A model generated the notes under the pieces. It was not told where the DNA came from. It did not search any database and saw nothing but the letters and a program-made list of their open reading frames with translations. 64,000 bases of DNA from Sialis fuliginosa. Lineage: Eukaryota > Arthropoda > Insecta > Megaloptera > Sialidae. Positions 15,201 through 24,536 of this stretch are shown in pieces. The first letter of the stretch is position 1, and every line of letters starts with the position of its first letter. The stretch spans positions 2,480,001-2,544,000 of the forward strand of contig OY540810.1 in the NCBI GenBank assembly GCA_961205875.1, read 5' to 3'. A program made the position numbers and the translations under genes.

Positions 15201-18200
15201 TTCGTCATTAAAACCAGTGTCAAAAATACTTGACGTTCCCAATAGCTATAATAAGGCACCATTAACGGAGACCTTCCAGAACTTGTAGCTAAAACAATAC
15301 TTTCCAGTTTTTTTAAAATCGGTCCTAAGCTTTCATATGTACGGACCATTTCACAAACAGAATCTGTACGCTTATTTTCTATATCAATAAAAAAATCCTA
15401 TAAAAAAAATTAACATCGTAATTTATGTAAAAAAAAAGTGTACACGCGTTTGAAGTTATACTTATTTGGCATTATTGAAAAACAACTACGAAAAATTAAC
15501 CTTAAACTCAATTTTTATAACTCTGGTGGCAAATCAGAAGACACTACCCATTAATTTTTAAATTTGCGTAATTATGTTTCAAATGTTCGAAGTTTTACTG
15601 TAACTTTCACTATACTGTTTTTCACAAATGTGTTATACATACTGTTTATCTCAACTTTCATACACGAACTTAATTCACTGTCTCTTTCTCACAAGTACAG
15701 GCAGTTAATATAGGCTACATCTTCAATAACTCTTGTGTTTCACTCGCACGCATTGTTTGTCCCTGAGCCGCACTCTTTTATTGTTATCAATGACTTCTCA
15801 ACTAACTTCACAACAAAAACGAGTTTACCCGAACATTTCCGAGCGTTACATTGAATTGTTAAAATGTGTCGCGGTGCGCCTAAAGAAGTATAACCTCAAA
15901 AATATCAAATTTTTACTGACCTTACAAGTCAAACAATACGAGTTATCAGGTGGTACAAAGCCATCAAATAAATTAAATGCCATTAAATCAGATACACGTT
16001 GTCTTATTTCTCTACTGATGTGTTCCAATTGTTGCACTATAGACATAAGATTTTTAAATATTTGTTGACATTCTTCTGCATATTCAACAATCGTAAGTGA
16101 ATTCCAATTAAGGCGAGTTACACCGGGATGTATATACTTTTCTGCATCACGTAAATGTTCTTTGAGAAAATATAACTAAAAATTTACAAACAAATTTAAA
16201 ATAAATTAAATAAATTCATGATATTGACTATTTACCTCGGGTTTTGTCAATTTATCAATAATATCATTATATTCGTTGATCATGCATCTCACTGCTTCAA
16301 GATCTCGATTTAATCTTTCTTTCTGGAAAGCAGTATTTCGTACATTTTCAGGAAGAGAAAACCCAAGGTGTTCCAAAAGTTCTGCTTCAGCGATAATATC
16401 AAATAATTCACAAGAGAAATTAATTTCAAAACGTAAACTATATTCAGTTGTAACAAAATCATTCGGTCGAAATTGTTCAGCAGAAGGTGTATTTTTTCTA
16501 CTTTTTGATCTTGACGTTAATGAATTTATATCAATAGCTTCTTTAGAATTTTTTATCGATTCTTTTAGAAGTGCTGTTATAGGATTATTTTTCATGAAGA
16601 GTGTTTTAATGGTTTTGATAGGATCTGAAAATTATAACTTAATTAATAATTCATATTTAACACTAGGGTCAATCCATATGAAGTGGTTGCTCGATCATTC
16701 TAAAAAATTGATTTTTTGTGTGTTTGTAGTTAAATCTCAATCTAAAATTTTTTGGTACTTAATACCATTATGTAGTACTATTATGGGCTAAAATTTCAGA
16801 TTTTTATCTGGTCCTCCACCAGAGTTATTTAGCTTTGAAAAGTGCCATTTTCTCGAATTTAAAAAAAAAGGGGGGCAAGTCTCAGAGTTGAACCTCGGTG
16901 TGTGAACACAACTAGTACCCACCTATTTGTAAAAAATAATTTGAATTGTTAACTTTTCCCCTTCTTGTAAAAACATCCACTTGAAAATTATATTTTTCAA
17001 AAAAAAGAGCTAAGAATTAAGGTTACAAATTCACTCTTTAGGATTACATTTAGATGAAAATATCTGGGAATAATCTTATAGCCCGTTTTTTTATGAACAA
17101 TTTGATTTTAGTCCCATGTTAAAAGGTTTGATAGAAGCTGAGATATTCTAGTTTTTGTAAATTGCAAAAATGCTGCGACCTGTAGAACAAATATGGCCGC
17201 CACGCGATAACAAAAATTAATAAAATTAAAATAATGGCCATAATGGAGATTTCAACGAAATTACACGACCATTATCTCAATGATGTCTATGTATGTAGCT
17301 GTGTGTGTGTCTGTAAACGCTCTACAGCCAAAACGGTGAGACTTACAAACAAGAAATTTTAAACTTAAGGTTCTTGTAAACTGTAGATGTGCACCTCCTA
17401 TTTTTGAACCGGAAACGGATGTTTACTGATGTCAATTTTTGAATTTTTCGAATTATTTTTGAAACATCTGTATCATGATGTATAAAAAAGTCTTGTGCCG
17501 ACCAGGGCAGTTTATTTTTAGAATGATTGATTTAATTTAATTCTAAACCACTTGATATGGATTGACCCACTAACAATTTTATTACCTCCTTTAGGCATAA
17601 CAAATCTAATCCGAAGAACATTTTTGTCAAAACTAGATTGGATAATTGAATCAACTGTTGACAACCACTGTTCATATTTACTTAATTCATAAGCTCTCAT
17701 AGATTTCGCTACCATTAAATATTGTTGATAAGCTTCAGTATCCAATGATAATTTTTTAAGTTCTTCCACTTTTTGAAATGTTAATACAGGTTTCTTTAAT
17801 TTATTAAATAAAGTTCGAGACCAATATATAGATCCGCTATTTGGCGGATGATTGCGCAATAACAAGGGACTTCTTTTATTGATCTGTTAAAAAAAACGCA
17901 AGTAAGAACGGAATATTAATTCTGTGATATTCTCTATGGATTTAAAACAATGGTAATTACCAAAAACACATGTTCAATAGCCGCTACTTCTTTCGTAAAC
18001 TGGTCTAAAATTAAATCAAACTTCGTCATTAACAATTGTTGAATCGATGCTCTAGTTTTAATATGTTTAAATTTCAAAAGCATTTCAAGCGCTTCACTCG
18101 ATGAACGCAGTAATTTGAAACTTTCATCAATGAAGAACTTTGCTTCTCGTTCCAAACTTACAACTTCATTATAAAAACCGCCCATGACGGCTTCCCAATT

Positions 18201-21200
18201 TTCAGTATTATTGACATTATACACATTAAAATCTGCGTTTTGTATAGGTATTACAAGTGCTTCAACGCGTTTCATCACTGCGTCAATTTGCAGCGGGTCA
18301 TAAATAATGGATTTTAATTCGGGACCAAATATATTCTCAAAATCTTGCATGGTCTAGAGAATAACATTATTTAATTTGGAAACTATAAGAGTTAGAGTAT
18401 AATTTCAGGCAAAATACCTTTGCTACGTTACACAGATCTTCACAAACTCTTGCAATATAATCGGTTTCTAAAAACAATTTACGTTTATCAAATTCCCAAC
18501 GATAGCCTTTTCCGGACAGTTCAATTCTCATCCTCGTTTCCATGTACGCATGTTTCCACATCCTTAACATTTCCATTGCGTCATTTGTTTTTTGTTGTAC
18601 CACTTTTAATGGCTGCCTGGAATTTTCTTTAATTAATATCAATTTATTTACTCAACGCAAATATTACATACTGAAATAGTTTAGTAACGGCAAGATTGGA
18701 GGTAGTTTTCTTTCTTAAACACCACGCTATACGTTCTAATAATGGTACCATTTGATCATCGGTACAGTAAAAACGTGACAGTACCCAAATCATATGTAAT
18801 CCGTTCATTAAATTCATTAGGGAATCTTTAACATCTTGGAAATTATCATTATACGTTACAGTCTAAAAAAAATAATGTAAAACTCACTATTGTGTGGTGG
18901 AAAAAGGAACTATTCTTATTGGGTCAGCTGTCAGTTGTTATTTTGAAAAATGTGTTTAATTACAATGGGAAATTGTTTTGAAGAATTATATTTATTTTCT
19001 TTATAAAAGAAATAAAATACTCCAATTGTTAAACATATGCAATCACCGATTTAATTGTTTTCTAAACATCGGTTAAGTTAGGTTAGGTTAGATGACAATT
19101 GAGCCAATTGTGTTAGTTTCGATTTTCACCACTGAAGGCGTCACTACCATTGACAACACATACTAATAGAAGATTTTCTTACACATTAGTTTAAATATTA
19201 GATTCTATCAATTTTTGAAGTGAAATTTCTTTAACGAGACAAGTGAATTGGAATGACCTCAATGCGTACAAGTCAGTTTTTATTTTGTATACAGTTTTTG
19301 TGTTAAAATAATACGTTTGATTATTAATTTAATAATAGTTTACTTTGTTTATTTAATTAATTCGCATAGTTAATAAAAACTAAAGAAGTTTCACTTCAAC
19401 CGTGATGTGGGTGCGGCACACACCGTTTTTTTAATGCTATGTGTATTATTTATAATAGTAATTAATACATACTTTAAAATATCTTAGAACTGTATATAAA
19501 AATTTAACATTATCTCTTGACTGTATATAAAAAGTCATTAATTCATTTCTGTAATGCTCAAAACCTGATCGTATTTGAGAATTAGACTTTTCAAGTAAAC
19601 TTAAAATTGTAACTATTATTGGATTTTTTAACTGTTCAACTAAAACACTCAAGGCAGCTTCTCTTTCATGCCAGAAATCATATTCTGCAATAGGTCCATT
19701 TCCAGACGGCGTCTAAAAAATGTACAAAATTGAATCACATGACACGTATTTGATTTACGAAAATTTACTTTTATTAAATACAAATCTAAAATTTTAGTTA
19801 TGTGTTTTTCCCAAGATAAAACCACATCTTCAAGTTTACCAACTAACTCAGGATTTGTACAAATTGCTTCTTCAGAAATCTGTTCATCATATAACTCCGG
19901 AATATTTGGCATAGGTAATTGTATATTACCTTCTACGTGTTCAACAGTCCTAATGAATTTTGAAAAAATTACGATTAAAATTTTTAACGAGTTTATTAAT
20001 TTATTATTTTACTATTCACCATTCTACACTTTGAATAAATTTTTTTAAATCGGCTACTAAATCATTTTTAACTAATTTGTGTAACGTATTATCTTGCATA
20101 GCCATATCCGTTTTCGACTTCAAAATGTCAATTGTTGGTTTGACGCATTTCACTTCTGAAGTTTTAGTAAAGTTACGAATTAAACTACTGATACGATGGG
20201 AGTCAGTCGTACTACTTTCTTCTTTACTTATTGCGAGTGACAATCGTCGATAATCAGATGGACGTTTGATTGGAAGTTGACTGTAACTTAAACTGGCTTC
20301 AGCGCTTAAAGGTTTTAATAAAACTTCATCGGTTTCTGTTAACACTATTATAGGTTCACGAAACTGTGTTTCTACAATAGGTACGAAAGCCTGAAATATT
20401 AATATCACACAGTAAATAATTGTTTTATTTTCATTCTATTTAAACACTTACTGCATTTATTAAATGACTAACGGCTGTTAAAAATTTTCCAGTACATGTA
20501 CCAGTTGCGAAATAATCTTCAAAATTATCATCATTGTTTTCTTCATGATCTAAATATGGAATACCCCAAATTGACTTTCGTAAAATATATAAATATTTGC
20601 GATTTCTTGAAGCTTTATCCATTACTAAATTACCAAACCAGCCGTTCAGTTTAGGCGTACATACCATCTTAGAAACAACTTTCTGAATTCAAATAACACA
20701 TGTTAGTTTGGTGCGTGTACTTATATACATGCATTAGAAGTTATACTCGTATGCAAATGGAAAACAAAACCTATTTTACCGACTATCATAATAGAAATCT
20801 GTATTATCTACCTAAACCTAACCTAACTTCATGGTGTTAAATTGTTTCTGTTGCATAAAGAAGTATAACCTCAAAAATATGAAATAATACATAATACCAT
20901 ACTTTTACAAGAATATATTCTGATACTTCTTCTTTGACTTCTTGTTGAAATTCTGGTTCTGGTTGAATATGCACCACTAAAAATATTTATATACGTTGCG
21001 GGTCATCTATTATACACATATGATTTATATATAACAGGGGTAAGGAACATTTTGGAAAACACTGATTTAATAAATACAACATAACTACTACAGAATAAAT
21101 AATTAAATAAATGACTTACTTGTTTCGGGGCTTTTGTGACCTTTACTTTTCTTATCTCCTTTCTTACCGCCCTTTCTGCTTGTCGCAACACTTGCTGCAT

Positions 21201-22164
21201 CAGTTTTTGATGTTTTATCATCTAAATAAAATATTTATTTTAGTATGAAAATGATTATCATATCGAGGGCATAATCAACAATTACCTTCAACATCTGTAT
21301 CAGTTCCTTCATTGATAGTGGATTCAGCCTAAAAATTTATTTTTTATTATTTACATGACATATACCACTGGATTCTACGATATGTAAGCATATCTACGTT
21401 GATGTGTTTCTTCTCTTGATGTTTTGGCTCTCATGTTGAAGTCTTCTTCAGAAGTGTTTCAGAAAAACTTCTGAAGAAGATATACTTATAACTTATATAT
21501 AAGATATAATGTTAATCTTACTTGTTCTGCGGCTTGAGTTGTTTCTTCTGCTATAGTGTCAGTTGCTTGATCATGTTCTAAGTTTTCTCCTTCAGATTCT
21601 GCCCCTGCTTCAGTATCGGTGTCATGAGTTACACCGGTATCTAATTTTTCAGTTATTTTAATTTTTTTCTTTTTACTTTTCTTATCTATAATCAATGTTA
21701 ATTATTATTTTAAATAATAAAGTACTGTATGAAAACATTTGACAGTTATATTTTATCAAGTATCTGTAAATTTACATTACCTAAATCTGATTTATCTTTT
21801 TTTCCACCTTTCTTTTTCTTTGTAGATTCTATTACTTGCGGTTCTGGCGGAGTTGGTGGTTTTATAACTAAAAGATTATAATGATAAATTAATAATACAA
21901 TTATTAGTAAAATATTTTAAAAAACTTTAAACCTTTTTCTTTAACAACTATTTCTTCGGTTATTAATTTATCACAATATGTTTTGTATAAAAAGAAAAGT
22001 CTTTTATCAAAATCATTTGCATCAGTCACATCATCAATAAAAAATGAAATTAATTTGTCTTCAAACTTTTTTGCACTCATCATGTCTTCAAAAAGCGATT
22101 CATCGGTTTCGCCAACATATGTGAGAATACGTCTTTTGAACCATTCTCTGACATTTTCTACCAT
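147..22164 (-). CDS. DNAH10: Axonemal dynein heavy chain, DNAH10 class (5' part, 34 exons)
   Basis: Motor subunit of an inner-arm axonemal dynein, an ATP-driven microtubule motor of cilia and sperm tails. CDS exons in transcript order: 22164-21933, 21867-21781, 21685-21522, 21328-21286, 21221-21120, 20976-20903, 20682-20452, 20390-20020, 19949-19769, 19712-19473, 18862-18672, 18616-18418, 18353-17961, 17883-17586, 16624-16236, 16175-15921, 15397-15048, 14104-13910, 13846-13555, 13495-13337, 11729-11493, 11434-11032, 10478-10190, 10029-9834, 9768-9535, 7750-7036, 6977-6724, 5537-5349, 5286-4948, 4223-4065, 4000-3746, 2825-2568, 628-394, 331-147. They sum to 8,394 nt (2,798 codons) with every phase matching and GT-AG borders throughout. 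The DNAH10 class is inferred from remembered family sequence: [15 protein letters not shown] and [10 protein letters not shown], and the wording around the linker and AAA1. The ATG at 22164 has a good context (ACAACAATGG). The 3' end is outside the window. Individual borders may be off by a base or two. Confidence 0.93.
683..1562 (+). mobile_element. Non-autonomous Helitron, copy 1 of a tandem pair
   Basis: Starts TCCTTAATATATATAAAGCTC with no terminal inverted repeat. It ends GGGCCCAGCTAG, preceded by a short hairpin of the type CYACGCG-loop-CGCGTGG just before CTAG. It lies in dynein intron 32. Host A precedes the 5' TC. No Rep/helicase frame is visible; short frames inside recur in all copies but match nothing I recognise. 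The GTCTGTCTGTC tract sits at its 5' end. Confidence 0.8.
1563..2436 (+). mobile_element. Non-autonomous Helitron, copy 2 of a tandem pair
   Basis: Near-identical to the copy at 683-1562 except for a divergent segment around 2095-2190. The 5' TC joins directly to the CTAG of the first copy, and the element ends CTAG followed by host T. The pair therefore looks like a head-to-tail insertion at one A/T target. Confidence 0.8.
2568..4223 (-). CDS. DNAH10: Dynein exons 30-32: AAA2
   Basis: Residues 2435-2658. Exon 30 (4223-4065) contains the AAA2 P-loop GPTGGGKS (2455-2462) after [10 protein letters not shown] and ends LYVLNPK. Exon 31 (4000-3746) carries the AAA2 Walker B stretch [11 protein letters not shown] (from residue 2529) and [17 protein letters not shown]. 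Exon 32 (2825-2568) carries [23 protein letters not shown]2 binds nucleotide structurally in dyneins and is usually not a hydrolysis site. Introns 4001-4064 (short) and 2826-3745 (with a foldback element) separate these exons. Confidence 0.94.
2852..3714. mobile_element. Foldback (palindromic) MITE, TA target, CAGT ends
   Basis: Arms of about 390 bp form a near-perfect inverted repeat. The ends are CAGTGCGTTCACGATG and its complement, flanked by TA on both sides. The centre (about 3236-3310) is an A/G-rich simple repeat. CAGT ends with a TA duplication point to the Tc1/mariner superfamily. It lies in dynein intron 31 and has no coding capacity; two mirror-image 64-codon frames are by-products of the palindrome. 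Confidence 0.8.
4265..4925. mobile_element. TTAA-flanked MITE
   Basis: Ends GAGGGCAGACCCAGTT and AACTGGGTCTGCCCCC form terminal inverted repeats with one mismatch, each bordered by TTAA. The TTAA target suggests a piggyBac-type transposase. It occupies most of dynein intron 29 (4224-4947). No coding frame. Confidence 0.65.
4948..7750 (-). CDS. DNAH10: Dynein exons 26-29: AAA1, the main ATPase site
   Basis: Residues 1936-2434. Exon 26 (7750-7036) covers the end of the linker and the entry to AAA1, with [12 protein letters not shown] and [15 protein letters not shown]. The Walker A loop GPAGTGKT (residues 2174-2181) is split by the intron 7035-6978. Walker B is CFDEFN (2224-2229) in exon 27. 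Exon 28 (5537-5349) carries [20 protein letters not shown], the conserved sensor and arginine region. Exon 29 (5286-4948) carries [24 protein letters not shown] and [12 protein letters not shown]. All catalytic residues expected of a working AAA1 are present, so nothing suggests a dead motor. Confidence 0.95.
5600..6711. mobile_element. Element with GGTTACACCA ends enclosing LTR sequence
   Basis: Imperfect terminal inverted repeats AGGGTTACACCACCCT and AGGATGGTGTAACCT bound a 1.1-kb segment that fills dynein intron 27. Its left half is the LTR annotated separately. The right half (6200-6700) has no frame and no second LTR that I can see. Whether the LTR element inserted into an older MITE or the termini are incidental is unresolved. 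Confidence 0.5.
5641..6181 (+). mobile_element. Solo-like LTR followed by a primer-binding-like site
   Basis: A 541-bp segment begins TGTCGG and ends CCGACA, the short inverted ends (TG...CA) typical of LTRs. It is followed at once by TCAGAAGTGGGATC, which resembles a primer-binding site complementary to the 3' region of a tRNA-Leu; that reading is inference from memory. No gag-pol and no 3' LTR are seen in this window, so this is a decayed remnant of an LTR retrotransposon. Confidence 0.55.
7945..9430. repeat. Hierarchical minisatellite in dynein intron 25
   Basis: The basic unit is about 40 bp (CTGACACCGAGTTATCCCAA, then TGGCACCATGTCAGTCACCG and variants). Three variants form a 120-bp higher unit repeated about ten times from 8161 to 9400. 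Diagnostic changes (GTCATCGG at about 8262, 8622 and 8982; GGTTACTG at about 8343, 8703 and 9063) recur every 360 bp, showing a third level. The 5' part (7960-8160) is more diverged. Confidence 0.93.
9535..18353 (-). CDS. DNAH10: Dynein exons 13-25: stem and linker
   Basis: Residues 706-1935. Exons 13-20 encode the helical stem. Exons 21-25 encode the linker (DHC_N2-type) that swings across the AAA ring during the power stroke. Recognisable linker wording: [13 protein letters not shown] and [10 protein letters not shown] (exon 22), [11 protein letters not shown] and [11 protein letters not shown] (exon 23), [15 protein letters not shown] and [10 protein letters not shown] (exon 24), [17 protein letters not shown] and CIQEHMIK (exon 25). 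The donor of exon 22 is the weak GTACGGGG at 11030-11031; it was chosen because only it keeps the frame into exon 23 (KTG|QFFDM), giving the family-typical KTG..FDM junction. Exon 16 uses the GTCAGT donor at 15919-15920, because the alternative GTAAGG five bases upstream would create a stop. Confidence 0.9.
10541..10995. mobile_element. Inverted-repeat MITE in dynein intron 22
   Basis: Arms of about 130 bp: ACTTAAACTAAAAATATACA at the left and its near complement at the right. Both contain the motif GTGTCGAGTGACATTG and the stretch TTCACAAGAAGTCCTCATCA or its complement. The right end lies about 35 bp from the donor of exon 22. It has no coding frame of its own. Confidence 0.75.
11815..13080. 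repeat. Older repeat split by a Helitron
   Basis: The segment 11815-12156 resembles 42485-42800 (GTTCRTTATAATTTTCATT; CGTGACTGAAGGGTTAAAATC). After the Helitron it resumes at 12995 with GGTATATAAATGAG, then a GACAGACAGACAC run and GGGTTCC. The copy at 42.5-42.9 kb lacks the Helitron and so represents the pre-insertion state. Confidence 0.65.
12157..12994 (+). mobile_element. Non-autonomous Helitron, copy 3
   Basis: Same family as the pair at 683-2436, starting TCCTTAATATATATATAAAG and ending ACCCAGCTAG. It is inserted between host A and T (CTTAA|TAGG) in dynein intron 20. The 3' hairpin region is partly deleted (CCTTCGCTCGCGTGG). It is close enough to copy 2 to suggest recent activity. Confidence 0.8.
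13098..13298. repeat. Tandem duplication, 101-bp unit, two copies
   Basis: CTACTGGACTGATTTTGATG at 13101 recurs at 13202 with few changes, as does GCTCAAAACAGCTGAGCAGT. It lies between the older repeat and dynein exon 20. A related GAGCTGAGCAGTGAATAAA is at about 62020. Confidence 0.8.
14161..15025. mobile_element. Foldback MITE with CAGGGTGG ends, TA target
   Basis: Long inverted arms (about 400 bp) around a centre near 14590, ends CAGGGTGGAGCATTTAAAGTG and its near complement, flanked by TA. It fills dynein intron 17. A half copy is at 44424-44665. The ends resemble mariner-type termini. Confidence 0.8.
15439..15905. mobile_element. MITE with TTTGAAGTTATACTT ends in dynein intron 16
   Basis: Left CGTTTGAAGTTATACTT and right AAGTATAACCTCAAA are inverted. 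The right-end motif AAAGAAGTATAACCTCAAAA also occurs alone at about 20858 in intron 6, a solo end of the same family. The interior has no obvious gene. Confidence 0.6.
16666..17568. mobile_element. MITE with GGGTCAATCCATATGA ends in dynein intron 14
   Basis: Terminal inverted repeats GGGTCAATCCATATGAAGTG and its near complement, flanked by a direct ACTA on each side (16662-16665 and 17569-17572). 903 bp, no coding frame. Confidence 0.75.
18418..22164 (-). CDS. DNAH10: Dynein exons 1-12: N-terminal tail with lysine-rich insert
   Basis: Residues 1-705. Exon 1 (1-77) starts [12 protein letters not shown] and is acidic and helical in character. Exons 2-6 (about residues 78-234) are short (87, 164, 43, 102 and 74 nt) and encode a low-complexity linker rich in Lys, Glu and Asp, with runs such as [12 protein letters not shown] and [13 protein letters not shown]. 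The tail proper follows in exons 7-12, with family-typical stretches such as [26 protein letters not shown] and [11 protein letters not shown]. Exon 11 lacks a long ATG-initiated frame but is open in phase 0 from 18862 to 18672. Its join to exon 12 works only with the acceptor TTCCAG at 18617-18622, giving a 55-nt intron; the nearer AAAG acceptor would break the frame. The tail normally carries intermediate and light chains and dimerisation contacts; that role is taken from the family. Confidence 0.88.
19215..19402. repeat. Short inverted repeat in dynein intron 10
   Basis: TTGAAGTGAAATTTCTTTA at the left and AAAGAAGTTTCACTTCAA at the right form imperfect inverted ends about 190 bp apart, the size of a MITE. 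The rest of intron 10 (18863-19472) shows nothing further except a GGTTA-rich run near 19070-19090. Confidence 0.5.
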
Positions 22165-23097
22165 TGTTGTAGAAAAAAATTATCTCAATGTATCTCTGCA
22201 AAATAATTAGCTGTCAATATTATTATATACGGCAAAAAATCGATAGTGTTGCTATGGATAATTAACAAATTGCATTTAAATTGATTAAACAAATTAACAT
22301 AACGATAACAACGTTGTTAGGAGAAACGTAGTTCGAACTACGTCCAACAGAGTATTATTTTAATGGTTATTTTGGCGCTAGTGTAGCTGTATTTTGAATT
22401 TATCGTTATATCTTATTGTTATGAGATTATTTAACATGAAAACCCATTTATCCTCCTGGCTAAAATTTAACCTAGGGCGACAAGATTTCAGGGGCCGCAA
22501 AATTTCAACGATAGTATGGATCTTTTTGGTCGTCTTGTCGATTTTTCTGGTTTTGATAACCTTTTTTTGTCCTCAAATCGGTTCCTATTTTACCGCCCTT
22601 CTAAACGTCTCTAGACCTTACGTCCCCGGCAAGGGCCGATTTCGTTAACTCTTAGTACGTCACTGTACCGGGGAACCCCACAGAATGGAAACCCTAACTT
22701 TTTAAGTCCGGTACTGTATATTAATCAAATTTAGTTAATGTCAATATTATTAAGTTATTAGTATATAGATTCATCACAGAATTTAAAATAGTATCCAAAC
22801 AATAATGTCCACGTCAGTTTGAAGATATATATATATGAAATATTTTTAACTTTCATCACACTTTAAAATTTTATTTTCTATTCTATGTATTAATTTGTCG
22901 AACTGTCGTTGTTTTTTTATACTCTATGGTAAAAATTACGAAGAGTTTCTATTATCTACGGTGATTCATCTGAAAATCATTTTTTTTGAAGTGTTAACTC
23001 TCGCTGAGCCTATAAATAGAGATTTACTCTTATAGAAGTGTTTTAAGTTTGTTTTGTTACATGCACGTTGATTTTGGGATTTAATTGTCAAATCAAA
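22165..23097. promoter_or_regulatory. Divergent intergenic region, dynein / BAP31
   Basis: The two start codons are 933 bp apart and face away from each other, so both promoters must lie here unless untranslated exons exist. A perfect 18-bp palindrome ACGTAGTTCGAACTACGT is at 22326-22343 and a 12-bp palindrome AACAACGTTGTT at about 22307-22318. The stretch 22400-22660 (AGGGGCCGCAAAATTTC and a hydrophobic open frame) looks like repeat debris rather than a gene. No clear TATA box was identified. Confidence 0.6.
22248..22261 (-). promoter_or_regulatory. Candidate RFX X-box half site
   Basis: Read on the dynein strand, TTATCCATAGCAAC contains a perfect X-box half-site (AGCAAC) after a degenerate first half (TTATCC), with the usual 2-nt spacer. 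It lies 84 bp upstream of the dynein start codon. RFX factors drive many ciliary genes through such sites close to the start. The match is imperfect, so this is a suggestion only. Confidence 0.35.
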
Positions 23098-24536
23098 ATG
23101 AGTTTACAATGGGGTTTGATCGCTGGTTTTCTATACATCGAAATAGCTATCGTTTTACTATTAGTATTACCGGTCGCTAGTCCAAAAAGATGGAACAATA
23201 TCTTTAAATCAAGATTTTTACAAGCTATTAACCGGCAAGCAGGAATATATTTCTTTGTATTACTCGCTGTGCTTTTACTGTTTCTTTTGGATGCAATCAG
23301 AGAAATGAAAAAGTATTCTAACTCAGGTATGTCATAATTTTTCATAGTGACACCAATTTAGTATTATAATAAAATATACATATACTTTTAATTTTGCTTT
23401 ATCTGTTGTTCCATTTACTCATTTCAAATTTAAATGATCAATATATTTAGACAAGTAGAAAAATGTCTATTCATGTTATGAAACTTGATCTTTGATACTA
23501 CACAGAATTAAAAATTGCTGTAAATAAATGACTCATAACATTGTTTTAATTTTGTACTAAAAAAAAAATTGCATAACATTTTAAAATCACCTATTTTATT
23601 ATTTTACTAACCTAATCTACAGTGAAGCATTTCTAAATCTACCAGTTATGATTAAAAACAATGTTCGCTTATAAAAATCGTCATTTTTGGGGTTGATTTG
23701 TGTCACTAATCAAAACTGTCTACTATTAATATTACCTTTACCTGCTATAGGGTAATTTAAATAAGGTCAATAGATGACACAAAAAACATTTTAAACACAT
23801 GCAATCACACTATATCTATTTACGAAGAAATATTAACAAAATGTTTTTAAGGTTATGAATTATGATTGACAGTATTTTACAATTAATATTGAGTAACTGC
23901 TATTGTAACTATGCGGAACACACAAAACTGTATATAGTGTTTGCTGTTCATGTACAATACCTAAAGTGAATCTGCAATATGCGTTATGTCGTACATTTAT
24001 ATAAATTAAAAAGATGCATTTAAAACAGTGCAATTTTTTAATATGTGTGTAAATTTAATAAAACAAATCTATTTTAATTTACAGAAAGCAGTGATCATGG
24101 TCATTTTAATGCAGCAATGCAAGAAAACATGCGATTGTTTAGAGCTCAGCGTAATTTCTATATATCTGGTTTTGCTCTCTTCTTATCATTGGTAATTAGA
24201 AGGCTCGTAATTCTGATAAGTGCCCAAGCCCAATTATTAGCTCAGTCAGAAGCCGCTATGCGTCAAGCCCAGAGTGCATCAACTGCCGCGAAAACGTTGT
24301 TGTCTCAGAGAGGCGAAGAAGCGCAAAACTCTTCAAACGAAGCTCATGATAAACAGGTGACTGCATTGAAAGGCTTGATAGCTGATTTGGAAACGCAGCT
24401 AGAAAAAGAACAAATCGATAAGGAAGCATTAAAGAGACAAGCTAAAAATCTTCATGAAGAGTACGACAGATTGTCCGAGGAACATTCAGCATTACAGAAA
24501 AAAGTTACTTCAAGTGGTGATAAAAAATCTGATTAG
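23098..24536 (+). CDS. BCAP31: B-cell receptor-associated protein 31-like (BAP31/BCAP31)
   Basis: ER membrane chaperone and export receptor; family members also take part in ER-mitochondria contacts and apoptosis signalling. Two CDS exons, 23098-23326 and 24085-24536, joined in phase 1 through donor GTATGT and acceptor TTTACAG, encode 226 aa, close to the usual insect length. Start: MSLQWGLIAGFLYIEIA, the classic BAP31 N-terminus. Three hydrophobic segments are seen (about residues 5-25, 44-63 and 100-122). Also visible: SPKRWNNIFKSRF after the first segment, FRAQRNFYISGFALFLSLVI in the third-segment region, and a C-terminal coiled coil (about 130-220) of Gln, Glu and Lys-rich heptads. The tail KKSD is a KKXX ER-retrieval signal. 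AATAAA-like polyadenylation signals lie about 35-145 bp past the stop (near 24573, 24637 and 24677). Confidence 0.95.

Noticed and set aside
18617-18671. Frameshift in the dynein gene
   Set aside because: Resolved by using the TTCCAG acceptor; the reading frame is then continuous.
19070-19095. GGTTA-rich run resembling insect telomere repeat
   Set aside because: Only two or three imperfect units within an intron; not a telomeric array.
22394-22648. 84-codon hydrophobic frame between dynein and BAP31
   Set aside because: Starts in repeat-like sequence (AGGGGCCGCAAAATTTC), overlaps the divergent promoter region, no recognisable domain or splice context; a single membrane-like stretch is not enough.
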